In this document: piece by piece, positions 41,746 through 51,045 of the stretch
How the letters are laid out: the number at the start of each line of letters is the position of its first letter
Position numbering within the stretch: position 1 is the first letter of the stretch
Source of the DNA: Bacillus sp. (in: firmicutes)
GTDB lineage: Bacteria; Bacillota; Bacilli; Bacillales; Bacillaceae
Direction: 5' to 3'
Assembly: GCA_031180805.1 (NCBI GenBank)
Contig: JAPSLL010000004.1
Coordinates: forward strand, 95,080-159,079
DNA length: 64,000 nucleotides
Program-made: the position numbers and the translations under genes
Notes under the pieces: model-generated
The model's database searches: none
The model's input: the letters and a program-made list of their open reading frames with translations, nothing else
Told to the model about the DNA's origin: nothing

Positions 41746-42621
41746 ATGAATAAAATTGGCATGAGAATTCCGCCGGAAATTGGGGCAAATGGGATTGAAA
41801 AAGTTGCAAAATTCGCCTCTAAGATTGGATTAAATGTAGTTGATCTGCCTTATTTGAATCAAGAGATTAAGTCCACTTTAGAAAAGGAAGGACTTGAGGT
41901 CGGAACAGTTGATGGAATTGGGGCAGTCGGACAAACAAAGCTATTAAGTCCTCATCAAGAAAGTCGTAATGAAGCGATAAATGCCTTGAAGAAGCAAATA
42001 TCAGAGGTTTCAGAGCTTGGTGGAAAAGTCATTTTTATTTGTCTTGTTCCTGAAAGCCCAATGACAAGGAAGGAAGCTTTTGAAATTTGGAAGATTGCAT
42101 TTCCTAGCATTGTCGAGCATGCTGAGCAAAATAATGTTTTTTTAGCATTAGAAGGATGGCCGGGACCTGCTCCATATTATCCGACATTAGGGTGTACACC
42201 TGAAATGCTAAGGGCGATGTTTAATGTGATTCCGTCAAAGCATTTTGGGTTAAATTATGATCCTTCGCATTTAGTAAGACTGGGAATTGATTATTTAAGA
42301 GTGCTTAATGAGTTTGGTCATAGAGTTACATATTGTCACGGGAAAGATACTGAAATCTTACATGATGACTTATATGAATTCGGAAACATTCCTGCTACAT
42401 TTGGGGCAAATTATGATTTTTCAGAAGGCTCTTGGCGTTATACAATCCCAGGCCAAGGTGAGGTTGATTGGGGAAAAGTAGCATTGCGTTTAGAGAAAAT
42501 CAATTACAACGGTCCGATTAGTATCGAACTGGAGGATCATCGTTACTGGGGAACGCTAGAGAAAGAGCAGCTTGGAATAGTGAAGGCGAAGGAACATCTC
42601 GAGCTTTATTTTAAACAATGA
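41746..42621 (+). CDS. Sugar phosphate isomerase/epimerase-type TIM-barrel protein
   Basis: The 291-residue protein shows the AP-endonuclease-2-like barrel with the four expected metal ligands in FLALEGWPGPAPY (Glu), LNYDPSHLVRLG (Asp and His), TYCHGKDTE (His/Asp) and ISIELEDHRYW (Glu). The family includes xylose isomerase-like enzymes, inosose dehydratases and keto-glycoside lyases. Being in one operon with two Gfo/Idh/MocA dehydrogenases and a sugar importer suggests action on an oxidised sugar intermediate. AGGAGG lies before the ATG. Confidence 0.87.
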   Translation: MNKIGMRIPPEIGANGIEKVAKFASKIGLNVVDLPYLNQEIKSTLEKEGLEVGTVDGIGAVGQTKLLSPHQESRNEAINALKKQISEVSELGGKVIFICLVPESPMTRKEAFEIWKIAFPSIVEHAEQNNVFLALEGWPGPAPYYPTLGCTPEMLRAMFNVIPSKHFGLNYDPSHLVRLGIDYLRVLNEFGHRVTYCHGKDTEILHDDLYEFGNIPATFGANYDFSEGSWRYTIPGQGEVDWGKVALRLEKINYNGPISIELEDHRYWGTLEKEQLGIVKAKEHLELYFKQ

Positions 42622-42636
42622 TTGGAGGAATAAAAG

Positions 42637-43728
42637 ATGAAAACGATTAAGCTTGCAATTATTGGTTGTGGAGGTATCGCTAATGGAAAACATATGCCAA
42701 GTCTCGCCAAGCTTGAAAATGTAGAAATGATCGGTTTTTGTGACATAGAAATAGCCCGTGCTGAAAAGGCTGCTAAAGAATACGGTGTTGAACATGCAAA
42801 AATATATGAAGATTATCGCGACTTATTACAAAATGAAGAGATTGAGGTTGTCCATGTTTTAACACCAAATGATTCACATGCGGAAATATCAATTGCAGCT
42901 CTTAATGCAGGAAAACATGTAATGTGTGAAAAGCCAATGGCGAAGACAGCAAATGAAGCGCGTTTAATGGTTGAGGCGGCAAAACGAACTGGTAAAAAGC
43001 TAACAATTGGCTATAACAACCGGTTTCGACCTGATAGTCAGCATTTACATAATCTATGTGAACGCGGCGATTTAGGAGAAATTTATTATGCAAAGGCACA
43101 TGCAATTCGGCGTCGTGCAGTCCCTACATGGGGTGTATTTCTTGATGAGGAAAAACAAGGAGGTGGCCCGTTAATAGATATTGGGACACATGCGCTTGAT
43201 CTCACTTTATGGATGATGAACAATTATAAGCCGAAATCTGTAATGGGAACGACTTACCATAAGCTTAGTAAAAAGGAAAATGCGGCAAATGCATGGGGAC
43301 CTTGGGATCCTGCGAAGTTTACTGTAGAGGATTCAGCATTCGGTTTCATTACAATGCAAAATGGTGCAACAATAGTATTAGAAGCGAGTTGGGCTTTAAA
43401 TTCCTTAGATGTCGATGAAGCGAAATGTTCTCTCAGCGGTACTGATGGAGGGGCAGATATGAAGGATGGACTTCGAATTCACGGCGAAAGCTTCGGAAAG
43501 CTGTATACAACAAATGTAGAACTCAATTCAGGAGGAGTCGCCTTTTATGATGGTAACTCAGAATCTGACGCAGACCTGGAGGCACGCCTTTGGATCGAGT
43601 CGATTATTCAAAACACAGAGCCAATTGTAAAGCCTGAGCAAGCATATGTTGTAACTCAAATATTAGAAGCAATTTATGAATCAGCTAAAACCGGAAATGC
43701 TGTTTATTTTGAAGATACGACATTATGA
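42637..43728 (+). CDS. Gfo/Idh/MocA-family oxidoreductase
   Basis: The 363-residue protein has the NAD(P)-binding start LAIIGCGGIANGKHMPSL, the catalytic-lysine motif CEKPMAKT (about residue 97), and the C-terminal beta-sheet domain with DIGTHALDLTLWMM. Family members oxidise a sugar hydroxyl to a keto group (for example myo-inositol or glucosides). It lies 15 bases after the isomerase with GGAGG upstream. Substrate unknown. Confidence 0.9.
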   Translation: MKTIKLAIIGCGGIANGKHMPSLAKLENVEMIGFCDIEIARAEKAAKEYGVEHAKIYEDYRDLLQNEEIEVVHVLTPNDSHAEISIAALNAGKHVMCEKPMAKTANEARLMVEAAKRTGKKLTIGYNNRFRPDSQHLHNLCERGDLGEIYYAKAHAIRRRAVPTWGVFLDEEKQGGGPLIDIGTHALDLTLWMMNNYKPKSVMGTTYHKLSKKENAANAWGPWDPAKFTVEDSAFGFITMQNGATIVLEASWALNSLDVDEAKCSLSGTDGGADMKDGLRIHGESFGKLYTTNVELNSGGVAFYDGNSESDADLEARLWIESIIQNTEPIVKPEQAYVVTQILEAIYESAKTGNAVYFEDTTL

Positions 43729-43763
43729 TTCATTGAAACTAATAAATGGGTGGAGGTTTTACC

Positions 43764-44852
43764 TTGTCTAATACGATAAATGTTGGGATTATTGGCAGTG
43801 GAGGTATAGCTGCTGCACATGCAGAAGCATATAAACAAATGGACGATGTGCGGATAGTAGCTGTAGCAGATATTATACCGGGCAAAGCCTCTCAATTTAT
43901 TGAACAACTTAACCTAAAGGATGCGAGAGGCTTTCGGGATCATCTTGAATTATTAAAGCTTGATCTTGATGCTGTGAGTGTTTGTACACCTAATGTTGCC
44001 CACCATCAAACGAGCATTGATTCCCTAAATTCAGGAAAGCATGTATTAGTTGAGAAGCCAATGGCCGTTACGTTAAACCAGGCTATTGAAATGGTTGATG
44101 CTGCTAAAAAAGCCGACAAAATTCTTACAGTTGGGTTTCAGCCAAGATATGACCCAAATATGCAAGCTGTTAAAGACATTGTTCAAACTGGCCAATTAGG
44201 TAATGTTTATTATGTTCAAACAGGAGGCGGAAGACGTCGTGGAATGCCAGGGGGGACTTTTATTAAGAAGAGTCTAGCAGGTGCAGGAGCGATGGCAGAC
44301 ATAGGATGTTATTCATTAGATTTAGCTCTAAATTCGCTAGGTTATCCTAAGCCATTAACGGTTTCTGCATATACCTCTAGTTATTTTGGGACGAATCCAA
44401 TCTACCACAAGGAAGCGGATAATTTTGAAGTAGAAGACTTCGGGGTTGCGATGATTCGTTTAGAGGGAGATATATTGTTAAACTTCAAGATTTCATGGGC
44501 AATGCATATGGATTCACTTGGACCAACATTATTTCTTGGAACTGATGCAGGTTTAAAATTAACACCTGCTGGCAATGGACCATGGAGTGGAGTTTGGGAT
44601 GGGGGGATCGGTTCAATTTCAATGTATCATGATATAAAAGGACATCATGTTGAGACAACAATCCCGGTTCAAAATCATCGACTTAATATTTTTTATGAAA
44701 AGGTTCGTGACTTTGTAATTGCTATAATAGAAGGAAAAGCTGCGCCAATTCCTGGAGAACAAATCGTGATAAACCAGGCGATAATTGATGGTATTCTCCG
44801 TTCATCAGAACTTGGCTCTGAAGTGAAAATTAAATTGCCGGAAGCTTTATAA
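43764..44852 (+). CDS. Gfo/Idh/MocA-family oxidoreductase (second)
   Basis: The 362-residue protein is a paralogue of the preceding enzyme, with GIIGSGGIAAAHAEAYKQM at the cofactor site, VEKPMAVT as the lysine motif and ADIGCYSLDLALNSL in the C-terminal domain. The start chosen is TTG at 43764, seven bases after GGAGG; an ATG at 43746 would precede the binding site. Having two dehydrogenases in one operon suggests oxidation and later reduction of the same sugar skeleton around the isomerase/lyase step. A terminator follows. Confidence 0.9.
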   Translation: MSNTINVGIIGSGGIAAAHAEAYKQMDDVRIVAVADIIPGKASQFIEQLNLKDARGFRDHLELLKLDLDAVSVCTPNVAHHQTSIDSLNSGKHVLVEKPMAVTLNQAIEMVDAAKKADKILTVGFQPRYDPNMQAVKDIVQTGQLGNVYYVQTGGGRRRGMPGGTFIKKSLAGAGAMADIGCYSLDLALNSLGYPKPLTVSAYTSSYFGTNPIYHKEADNFEVEDFGVAMIRLEGDILLNFKISWAMHMDSLGPTLFLGTDAGLKLTPAGNGPWSGVWDGGIGSISMYHDIKGHHVETTIPVQNHRLNIFYEKVRDFVIAIIEGKAAPIPGEQIVINQAIIDGILRSSELGSEVKIKLPEAL

Positions 44853-44867
44853 TAATTTTATCAACTT

Positions 44868-44908
44868 TCCCTTTATTATCTGAAATGAGATGATAAGGGG
44901 ATTTTTTG
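44868..44908 (+). terminator. Terminator of the first sugar operon
   Basis: CCCTTTATTATCT pairs with AGATGATAAGGGG (one G-T and little mismatch), followed by a T run. Confidence 0.88.
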
Positions 44909-45114
44909 TTTAGAATATTTTTTATATGAACTTATTTTATTAGTCATCATTGTTATCGGATTTTACTTTCATTTCGATTCCAATTAATGGATGGAATATC
45001 AATAATATGTTAAAATCTGATGATAGGGTACAGTATAAATTTGATGCCTCTTTTTTACACAACGGTTTATACAATATCTATTAAACTATTAAATTATGAA
45101 AAGGGCGGATTTCT

Positions 45115-46086
45115 TTGAGAGTATTAATGTTTGGTTCAGGCGTTATCGGGACGATTTATGGACACGCATTTTCTCAATCAGGAATAGATGTTGTACATTA
45201 TGTAAGACCGAAAAAACTTGAGCAATTAAACGATGGGATCCAGCTTCATTTATTAGATGGTAGAAGAAATTCAGGTATTCATATTCAAAACTACAAGCCT
45301 AATCTTGTAGATGAACTACCATCGTTTGATGAGTTTGATCTTGTCATTGTAAGTTTACGTCATTACCAATTAAAATCTGTATTACCACTCCTAGCGAAAA
45401 ATCTTGGACGCGCAGATATCCTGTTTTTTAATCATCTATGGACAGATACAAGTGTTATTGATGAGTTTCTTCCACAAGATAAATATATATGGGGGTTTCC
45501 TAGTGCTGGAGGCGGTTTTTATCAAATGCCTAATCTAATTTTAAAAGGAGCCTTAATGGACTTCATCTATCTTGGAGAAATGAATGGGAGAAACTCTGAA
45601 CGTATCTTGTCAATTTCAAAGCTTTTTGAACAAGCGGGCATAAAGGTAAAAGTTCAAAAAAATATGCAGCATTGGTTATGGAAACAATTTTCTCTTAACG
45701 CTGGAATTAGCACAGTTGCTATGAAAGCGGGAGGGACAGAAAAGCTAATGTCTAGCATACCTAATATTCGACGTGCAGTATTATGTATTAGAGAAGGATT
45801 AACTGTTTGTAAAGCTCGTGGAGTCAATGTGAAGCAATTTTTTGATGCTAGAGCATTTTTTCTTCCATCCTGGATAGCGGCATTAGCATTCTGGGCTACG
45901 TTGAAGACAAATCGCTATCAAAGAGAAATATTTAAATATTATAATCATGCTGAGGAAATACAACGAATTTACGAGGATGTTATGGAAATGGGTAAGGAAC
46001 TTAAGGTGAAAATGCCTATTTTAGAAAGTATGGCAAATGATTTTAAACAATCATCAAATGTTCTTGGCAAAAATAAAATATCTTAA
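45115..46086 (+). CDS. Ketopantoate reductase-like (ApbA/PanE family) oxidoreductase
   Basis: The 323-residue protein starts with the Rossmann motif VLMFGSGVIGTIYGHAFSQS and has the family middle region VIVSLRHYQLKSVLPLL and a helical C-terminal domain with WLWKQFSLNAGISTVAMKAG. The family reduces 2-dehydropantoate to pantoate, but many members with divergent C-termini have other substrates, so panE is not assigned. The TTG start at 45115 has only a moderate GGGCGG site. It is monocistronic with its own terminator. Confidence 0.82.
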   Translation: MRVLMFGSGVIGTIYGHAFSQSGIDVVHYVRPKKLEQLNDGIQLHLLDGRRNSGIHIQNYKPNLVDELPSFDEFDLVIVSLRHYQLKSVLPLLAKNLGRADILFFNHLWTDTSVIDEFLPQDKYIWGFPSAGGGFYQMPNLILKGALMDFIYLGEMNGRNSERILSISKLFEQAGIKVKVQKNMQHWLWKQFSLNAGISTVAMKAGGTEKLMSSIPNIRRAVLCIREGLTVCKARGVNVKQFFDARAFFLPSWIAALAFWATLKTNRYQREIFKYYNHAEEIQRIYEDVMEMGKELKVKMPILESMANDFKQSSNVLGKNKIS

Positions 46087-46094
46087 CTTTAAAT

Positions 46095-46128
46095 GTGGTG
46101 CTTTAAATAAGGCACTGCTTTTTTTATT
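46095..46128 (+). terminator. Terminator
   Basis: GTGGTGCTTT (46095-46104) pairs with AAGGCACTGC (46109-46118), followed by seven T. Confidence 0.85.
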
Positions 46129-46248
46129 TTCAAAAAAATATCCTCAGTAGAACGAAACAAGTAAACAAATTTCCCAAAGATATATAATACAGACATAATC
46201 TCTGTCACCAACGGAAATTACTATTAAGTATACAAAGGAGGCGATGTA

Positions 46249-46386
46249 ATGAAAGATAATGAGCAACAACCGAGTGATGATTTGAATCTAGTTTTTGAAA
46301 TAATTAATGCAAAAGGGGATTCTGGTGAAATAAAACAAATAATAGAAAAATCGAATATGAATAATGAAGATTTAGAAAATAAATGA
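46249..46386 (+). CDS. Small acidic protein of unknown function (45 aa)
   Basis: AAAGGAGG with ideal spacing precedes the ATG at 46249. The frame gives 45 residues beginning MKDNEQQPSDDLNLVFEIIN and ends at TGA 46386. The peptide is acidic, with an amphipathic LNLVFEIIN stretch and no membrane helix. The binding site is among the best in the window, so translation is likely. A hairpin (TACATTGTTGAAG with its complement, 46399-46439) follows. Confidence 0.62.
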   Translation: MKDNEQQPSDDLNLVFEIINAKGDSGEIKQIIEKSNMNNEDLENK

Positions 46387-46768
46387 ACCGAAAATAATTA
46401 CATTGTTGAAGGGGGGCAGAATACCTCTTCAACAATGTATAGGTTTATAGCTAGGTGTTTTAATGATAAGGTTATACTATTTTGTGTACAACCTTCTTTG
46501 TAAGCCGCAGTTCCAAGTCTATCTCCTCTACAAATCCGCCCTTTCTATCATAATATAATTTTTTTTATTTCTACTTGTGAATTTAAATAAAAAAAGGGAA
46601 TGAAGATTTCTGAAATTTGAGAATAATGTCTATTAAATTTCTATGAAATTGACTACAATGAATCTAATCAAAATAACAGAAAAGAATAGTTTTATAGGAA
46701 AAACTGTCAAAAAATTTATTATATTAATCTTGATAAAAATCCTTAATGTAATAAAGGGGGAATAAAGG
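46387..46768 (+). other. Intergenic stretch with one large hairpin
   Basis: The hairpin at 46399-46439 (stem about 13 bases) has no T run and may protect or end the small-gene transcript. The remainder is AT-rich with several weak promoter-like words before the sensor kinase and no further gene. Confidence 0.45.
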
Positions 46769-48553
46769 GTGAAATTTCGAAGGGGAGTCAAACAATTTCT
46801 ATCGATATACATTTTAGAAAGCATTCAGAGAAAAATGATGGGCACCTTGTTACTTGTTATGATGGTACCATTGCTTATTTTTATGTTAATTTCTACTTAT
46901 ATTTCAAGAGGTACAGTCGAATCCTCAGAGATTAGCTCGAATTTATCGCGGATGGAGCTTTCAAAAAGTTATTTAGAGGAGCAATTTCATTCTTATAATG
47001 ACTTGTTATTTGCGGAAATCGTTGATGAAAGACTTGTTCCTAGTATAACAACCGAAAACAATATATCTTCTACAGGAGCTTTTAATACCCAAACCTATAT
47101 TAAAGATAAGCTGTTTGGTTTGTACAATGGAGATGATGATATTAAATCTGTCACACTTATTTCGTATGAGGATGATCGGCTATATAAGGTTGAAAATAAT
47201 GATTTTTTTATAAACAATTATTTTCAAACACAAATAAAGAATACGGAAAAAACAGCGATTTTTGATGTGAATACATTAAACCATAGTTTTTCCTTTGCTC
47301 GTAATATCTTTCGTTTCGAGGACCAAAAATTAGTTGGAAAAATTGAAATCCAAGTATCGTTTTCGTTGATTGACCATATTGCAACTAATTTGCAAAGTAA
47401 TGATGAGGAGGCGATCCTTCTTCTTGATAAGGAAGGAACGATTGTTTACAAATTAAATTCAATTAAACTGAGAAGGAAGATTAGTGAAGAGCTCTCGAGT
47501 TTATCTAAGAAAGCAAATGATAAAAATTATATAACAAGAGATAACGATTATTATTTTTATCAAAATTTAATGAGTGGACAAATTCAATTAGTGAAGCTAG
47601 TACCAGAAGAAGTGATGAGGGTTGGGGCGATATACATAGGGCGGACAGGTATTATTATTCTCCTAATTTCGATTTTGCTAACGATTCTTCTCTCCATTCT
47701 CGTTTCAAATCAGGTTGCAAAACCGATTGTTTCCTTATCGAGAAAAATGGAAGCAGTAGGAGAAAATAATTTTAATGTTCAAATCGAAACGAGCCGCACT
47801 GATGAAATTGGTCATCTTCAACGAAAATATAAAGAAATGATTACTAGAATTAAAGATTTAATAGAAAAGGATTATAAGCGTGAAATGGAAAATCGGGATG
47901 CACAATTTCTTGCATTACAATCGCAAATTAATCCACATTTTTTATTTAATACACTACAAGTTATTTCTGGAATGGCCTTAAAGAATAAAGCGAAGGACAT
48001 CTATGATATGACACAAAAGCTTGCGTTAATGTTTCGCTATATAACTGATAAGCGAGGAGACCTCGTGAGAATGAAGGAAGAGGTTAACCATTTAAATAAT
48101 TATTTATATATACAAAAGGTGAGATTTGGAGAAAACCTTTCTATTCAGCTTTTTGTCGATGAAGCTGTACAAGATGGACTTATTCCTCTATTAACGCTTC
48201 AGCCGATTATTGAAAACTCATTTAAGCATGGATTTGAATCTAAGCTAGAAAAGGCAAAATTAAAAATAGATATTCAAATGGTTTTTGATGAAATTGAAAT
48301 CGCTATCATGGATAATGGAGTCGGAATGACAGAGCAGAGATTAGCAGAAGTAAGAGAAAAACTCATTTTTGATGCGGATACTCAGCATCGAAGTATAGGT
48401 CTGCGAAATGTAAATAATCGAATTAAATTATATTTTGGTAAAGAATATGGAATAGAAATAGATAGTAAGCAATCAGGATTTACTCAAGTAATAGTGAGAA
48501 TTCCTTATCGAAATGGGAGTGAGCTAAGTGAGCACTTTATTAATCGTAGATGA
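46769..48553 (+). CDS. YesM-type membrane sensor histidine kinase
   Basis: The 594-residue kinase has an N-terminal membrane helix (about residues 22-48), a large extracellular sensor, a second helix (around 295-320), a HAMP linker (KPIVSLSRKMEAVGENNFNV), the His_kinase motif LQSQINPHFLFNTLQ with phospho-acceptor His near residue 390, and a HATPase domain (ENSFKHGFE, DNGVGM, GLRNVNNRI). YesM/LytS-type kinases in Bacillus sense extracellular oligosaccharides. It overlaps the response regulator gene by 26 bases. The GTG start follows GGGGGAATAAAGG. Confidence 0.93.
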   Translation: MKFRRGVKQFLSIYILESIQRKMMGTLLLVMMVPLLIFMLISTYISRGTVESSEISSNLSRMELSKSYLEEQFHSYNDLLFAEIVDERLVPSITTENNISSTGAFNTQTYIKDKLFGLYNGDDDIKSVTLISYEDDRLYKVENNDFFINNYFQTQIKNTEKTAIFDVNTLNHSFSFARNIFRFEDQKLVGKIEIQVSFSLIDHIATNLQSNDEEAILLLDKEGTIVYKLNSIKLRRKISEELSSLSKKANDKNYITRDNDYYFYQNLMSGQIQLVKLVPEEVMRVGAIYIGRTGIIILLISILLTILLSILVSNQVAKPIVSLSRKMEAVGENNFNVQIETSRTDEIGHLQRKYKEMITRIKDLIEKDYKREMENRDAQFLALQSQINPHFLFNTLQVISGMALKNKAKDIYDMTQKLALMFRYITDKRGDLVRMKEEVNHLNNYLYIQKVRFGENLSIQLFVDEAVQDGLIPLLTLQPIIENSFKHGFESKLEKAKLKIDIQMVFDEIEIAIMDNGVGMTEQRLAEVREKLIFDADTQHRSIGLRNVNNRIKLYFGKEYGIEIDSKQSGFTQVIVRIPYRNGSELSEHFINRR

Positions 48554-49604
48554 TGAAAGCTGGGCAAGAGAAACAGTAAAAGCGTTAATAAATCATGATG
48601 CATTTGGGATCACGCAAATACTCGAGGCGACTAATGGAATGGAGGCAATAGAGTTTATTAAGGCATTACAGCCCGATTTTATTATAACAGATATGAAAAT
48701 GCCTGGTATGGATGGGATAAGTTTACTAGATGTATTAGTTGATGAGTATCCAGACATTTTGGCGATTGTTCTGAGCGGCTATCAGGATTTCATGTATACA
48801 AGGCAAGCAATTAAGTCTGGGGTTATTGAATACTTACCAAAGCCTGTAGATGAAACGGAACTAAATGAGGCATTAAGAAAAGCAATTTTTACGAAACGGA
48901 AAAAACAAGAGCAACAGATCGGATATCCATTTTTAATTGGTGAGTTTATTGAACTTGAGGAACTTATTAGCCCGTTTCGTCGCACACTTTCCTTCTCTTT
49001 TAAAGAACTTAATGCAACTCAACTCTCGATCAGTATTAACCAATTTATTCATAAAGTTGATGATCGATTAAAGCATGATTCTTCTTTTATCGCCTATTTA
49101 CACCAGTTGTTTTTAGTAGTACTTGAAGAGAAGCTAAAGGAGCATAAAGTGAAACTAGAGGATGTCGGCTTAGATTGGAAGCAATTATGTTTTCAAGGGA
49201 AGAGAACATTTGAGGATGAAATAATGTTTCTTCTGCAAATTGGTGAGCAAGTGATTATTGCAATTGATACAATACGTAAGCAAAAATCAAAAATTAATTT
49301 AGAAGAAATTAAACAATACCTAGATGACAATTTTACATTAATGAATATGTCACTTGATGTTATTGCGAAGAAATATTTTGTAAGCAAGGAATATTTAACA
49401 ACTGCTTTTAAGAAAAAGTACGGCTGTAATGTTACAGAATATATTATTTCAAGCCGTATGGAAATGGCAAAGCAACTCATCATGACAACGACATTACAGT
49501 ATAAATCAATCTCAGAAATGGTGGGATATGAAGATGTTTCATACTTTTATCGAGTATTCAAAAAGTATTATGGGACTTCTCCAGGTAAGATTCGAAAAAA
49601 TTAA
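48528..49604 (+). CDS. YesN-type response regulator with AraC DNA-binding domain
   Basis: The 358-residue protein has a receiver domain (residues 1-120: LLIVDDESWARE, phospho-acceptor Asp55 in IITDMKMPGMDG, and Lys in YLPKPVDE) and a C-terminal AraC/XylS double helix-turn-helix (about 255-358, with SEMVGYEDVSYFYRVFKKYY and GTSPGKIRK). It is partnered by overlap with the YesM-type kinase and should activate the ABC/GH operon starting 85 bases downstream. The GTG start follows GGGAGTGAG. Confidence 0.94.
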   Translation: MSTLLIVDDESWARETVKALINHDAFGITQILEATNGMEAIEFIKALQPDFIITDMKMPGMDGISLLDVLVDEYPDILAIVLSGYQDFMYTRQAIKSGVIEYLPKPVDETELNEALRKAIFTKRKKQEQQIGYPFLIGEFIELEELISPFRRTLSFSFKELNATQLSISINQFIHKVDDRLKHDSSFIAYLHQLFLVVLEEKLKEHKVKLEDVGLDWKQLCFQGKRTFEDEIMFLLQIGEQVIIAIDTIRKQKSKINLEEIKQYLDDNFTLMNMSLDVIAKKYFVSKEYLTTAFKKKYGCNVTEYIISSRMEMAKQLIMTTTLQYKSISEMVGYEDVSYFYRVFKKYYGTSPGKIRKN

Positions 49605-49615
49605 AATAATGCAAA

Positions 49616-49629
49616 TGTAAGCGTTAAAA
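49616..49629 (+). promoter_or_regulatory. cre-like CcpA site before the second sugar operon
   Basis: TGTAAGCGTTAAAA matches the cre consensus at 13 of 14 positions and lies between the response regulator and the binding-protein gene, about 60 bases before its start. Confidence 0.65.
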
Positions 49630-49688
49630 TAGTCAATTCCGTTAAGTGTAATATCCAATTATGATAAATACAGAAAGGGGAGTTGAAA

Positions 49689-50963
49689 ATGAAAAAGGCG
49701 CTTACAATATTAATTGTATCGATTTTCTTTGTTGGTTTGCTTGCTGGTTGTAACTCTGGTAGCTCCATAAGCAGTGGTGAAGGTGGAGATGGAGAAAAAG
49801 TAGAATTAAAGGTATTTATTGGACAGCCTCGTTTTAAGGAGCAATATGAAACATATATCGACCAGTTTGTTAAAAAACAAAAAGAAGAAAAAGGTCGTGA
49901 TGTAACAGTCAAACTTGAATTACCGAGTGTGAATGAAGCAGACCAGCTGCTGAAAACACGTCTCGCTTCAGGGGATAGTCCAGATGTTTTTGCGATTCAT
50001 GCTATTAACGATATTCCAGTATATGATAAAGCAGGTTACTTAGAAGATTTAACAGGTGAACCATTTGTTGATAAGCTTTATGACACAGTTAAACCGATGG
50101 TAACAAGAAATGATAAAGTTCTCGCAGTACCACTTGAAACTCTTCAATGGGGCTTTCTCTATAACAAAGATATCTTTGAAGAGAATGGGATTGAAGTTCC
50201 AAAAACATTAACAGAAATGAAAGCGGTTATAAAAGCGCTAGAAGATAAAGAGATTACACCATTTATTAGAGCATATAAGGATTCGTATATACCACAGCTA
50301 TTCCTACCATTAACAGTAGGAGCATTAGAAAGCACGACAAATAAAGGCTTTATTGACAAAATGAATAAAGACGAGGCTTCATTTGCTGAATTAGAAGGAA
50401 TGTTTGACATCATTGATCTTGTTCATGCTCATGGAACAGACCGTCCATTTGAGGTAGGTCAGGATCAAGGTGCAGCTGCATTTGCCAGCGGTCAAGCTGC
50501 GATGTGGGTTCAAGGACCGTGGATGGCGGAATCAATGTTAGCAACGAATGAAAATTTTAATTTCGGTGTTGCTCCACTTCCGATTAATGATGATGAAAAT
50601 GCAACACTTATTAACTTAGGTGCATCAACATCTTTAGCAGTTTCAAAGGTTAGTAAAGTAAAAGACGTTGCGAAGGACTTTGTAAATTATATATTAGATG
50701 ATAAAGATTCGAGTGCATTTTATGAAAGCCTAGGCTTTAATCCGATTTCCGATATTCATACGTTTGAAACATATCCATGGTTAGAGGAATCATCAAAGTA
50801 TGTAGCTGAAGGTAAAGTATATGAAGATCCAACTATGCCATCTGCAGTTAAGTCACAGTCTGAAAAATTACTCCAAAGCTATTATGCTGATGATATTTCG
50901 AAGGAAGAGGTAATTGAAGGGTTAGACAGAGCATGGCAAGAAGCAAATAAGGTGAACAACTAA
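49689..50963 (+). CDS. ABC transporter sugar-binding lipoprotein (CUT1 family, second)
   Basis: The 424-residue protein carries a lipobox (VGLLAGC) and a solute-binding fold with LKVFIGQPRFKEQYETYIDQ, the SPDVFAIHAINDIPVYDKAG lobe and MWVQGPWMAESM. The ATG at 49689 after AAAGGGGAG is preferred to a TTG six bases earlier. It is first in a six-gene operon with two permeases, GH42, GH30 and an isomerase, so a galactosyl- or glucosyl-oligosaccharide is the probable cargo. Confidence 0.92.
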   Translation: MKKALTILIVSIFFVGLLAGCNSGSSISSGEGGDGEKVELKVFIGQPRFKEQYETYIDQFVKKQKEEKGRDVTVKLELPSVNEADQLLKTRLASGDSPDVFAIHAINDIPVYDKAGYLEDLTGEPFVDKLYDTVKPMVTRNDKVLAVPLETLQWGFLYNKDIFEENGIEVPKTLTEMKAVIKALEDKEITPFIRAYKDSYIPQLFLPLTVGALESTTNKGFIDKMNKDEASFAELEGMFDIIDLVHAHGTDRPFEVGQDQGAAAFASGQAAMWVQGPWMAESMLATNENFNFGVAPLPINDDENATLINLGASTSLAVSKVSKVKDVAKDFVNYILDDKDSSAFYESLGFNPISDIHTFETYPWLEESSKYVAEGKVYEDPTMPSAVKSQSEKLLQSYYADDISKEEVIEGLDRAWQEANKVNN

Positions 50964-50975
50964 TTACGAATAAAG

Positions 50976-51004
50976 TGAAAGACAGTTTTAATAACTGTCT
51001 TTCA
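50976..51004 (+). promoter_or_regulatory. Intercistronic hairpin after the second binding-protein gene
   Basis: TGAAAGACAGTT (50976-50987) pairs perfectly with AACTGTCTTTCA (50993-51004); no T run follows. The placement is the same as in the first sugar operon. Confidence 0.8.
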
Positions 51005-51045
51005 TTCTATAACGCAATAAATGCTTGATTGAAAGGGTGAGAGTT

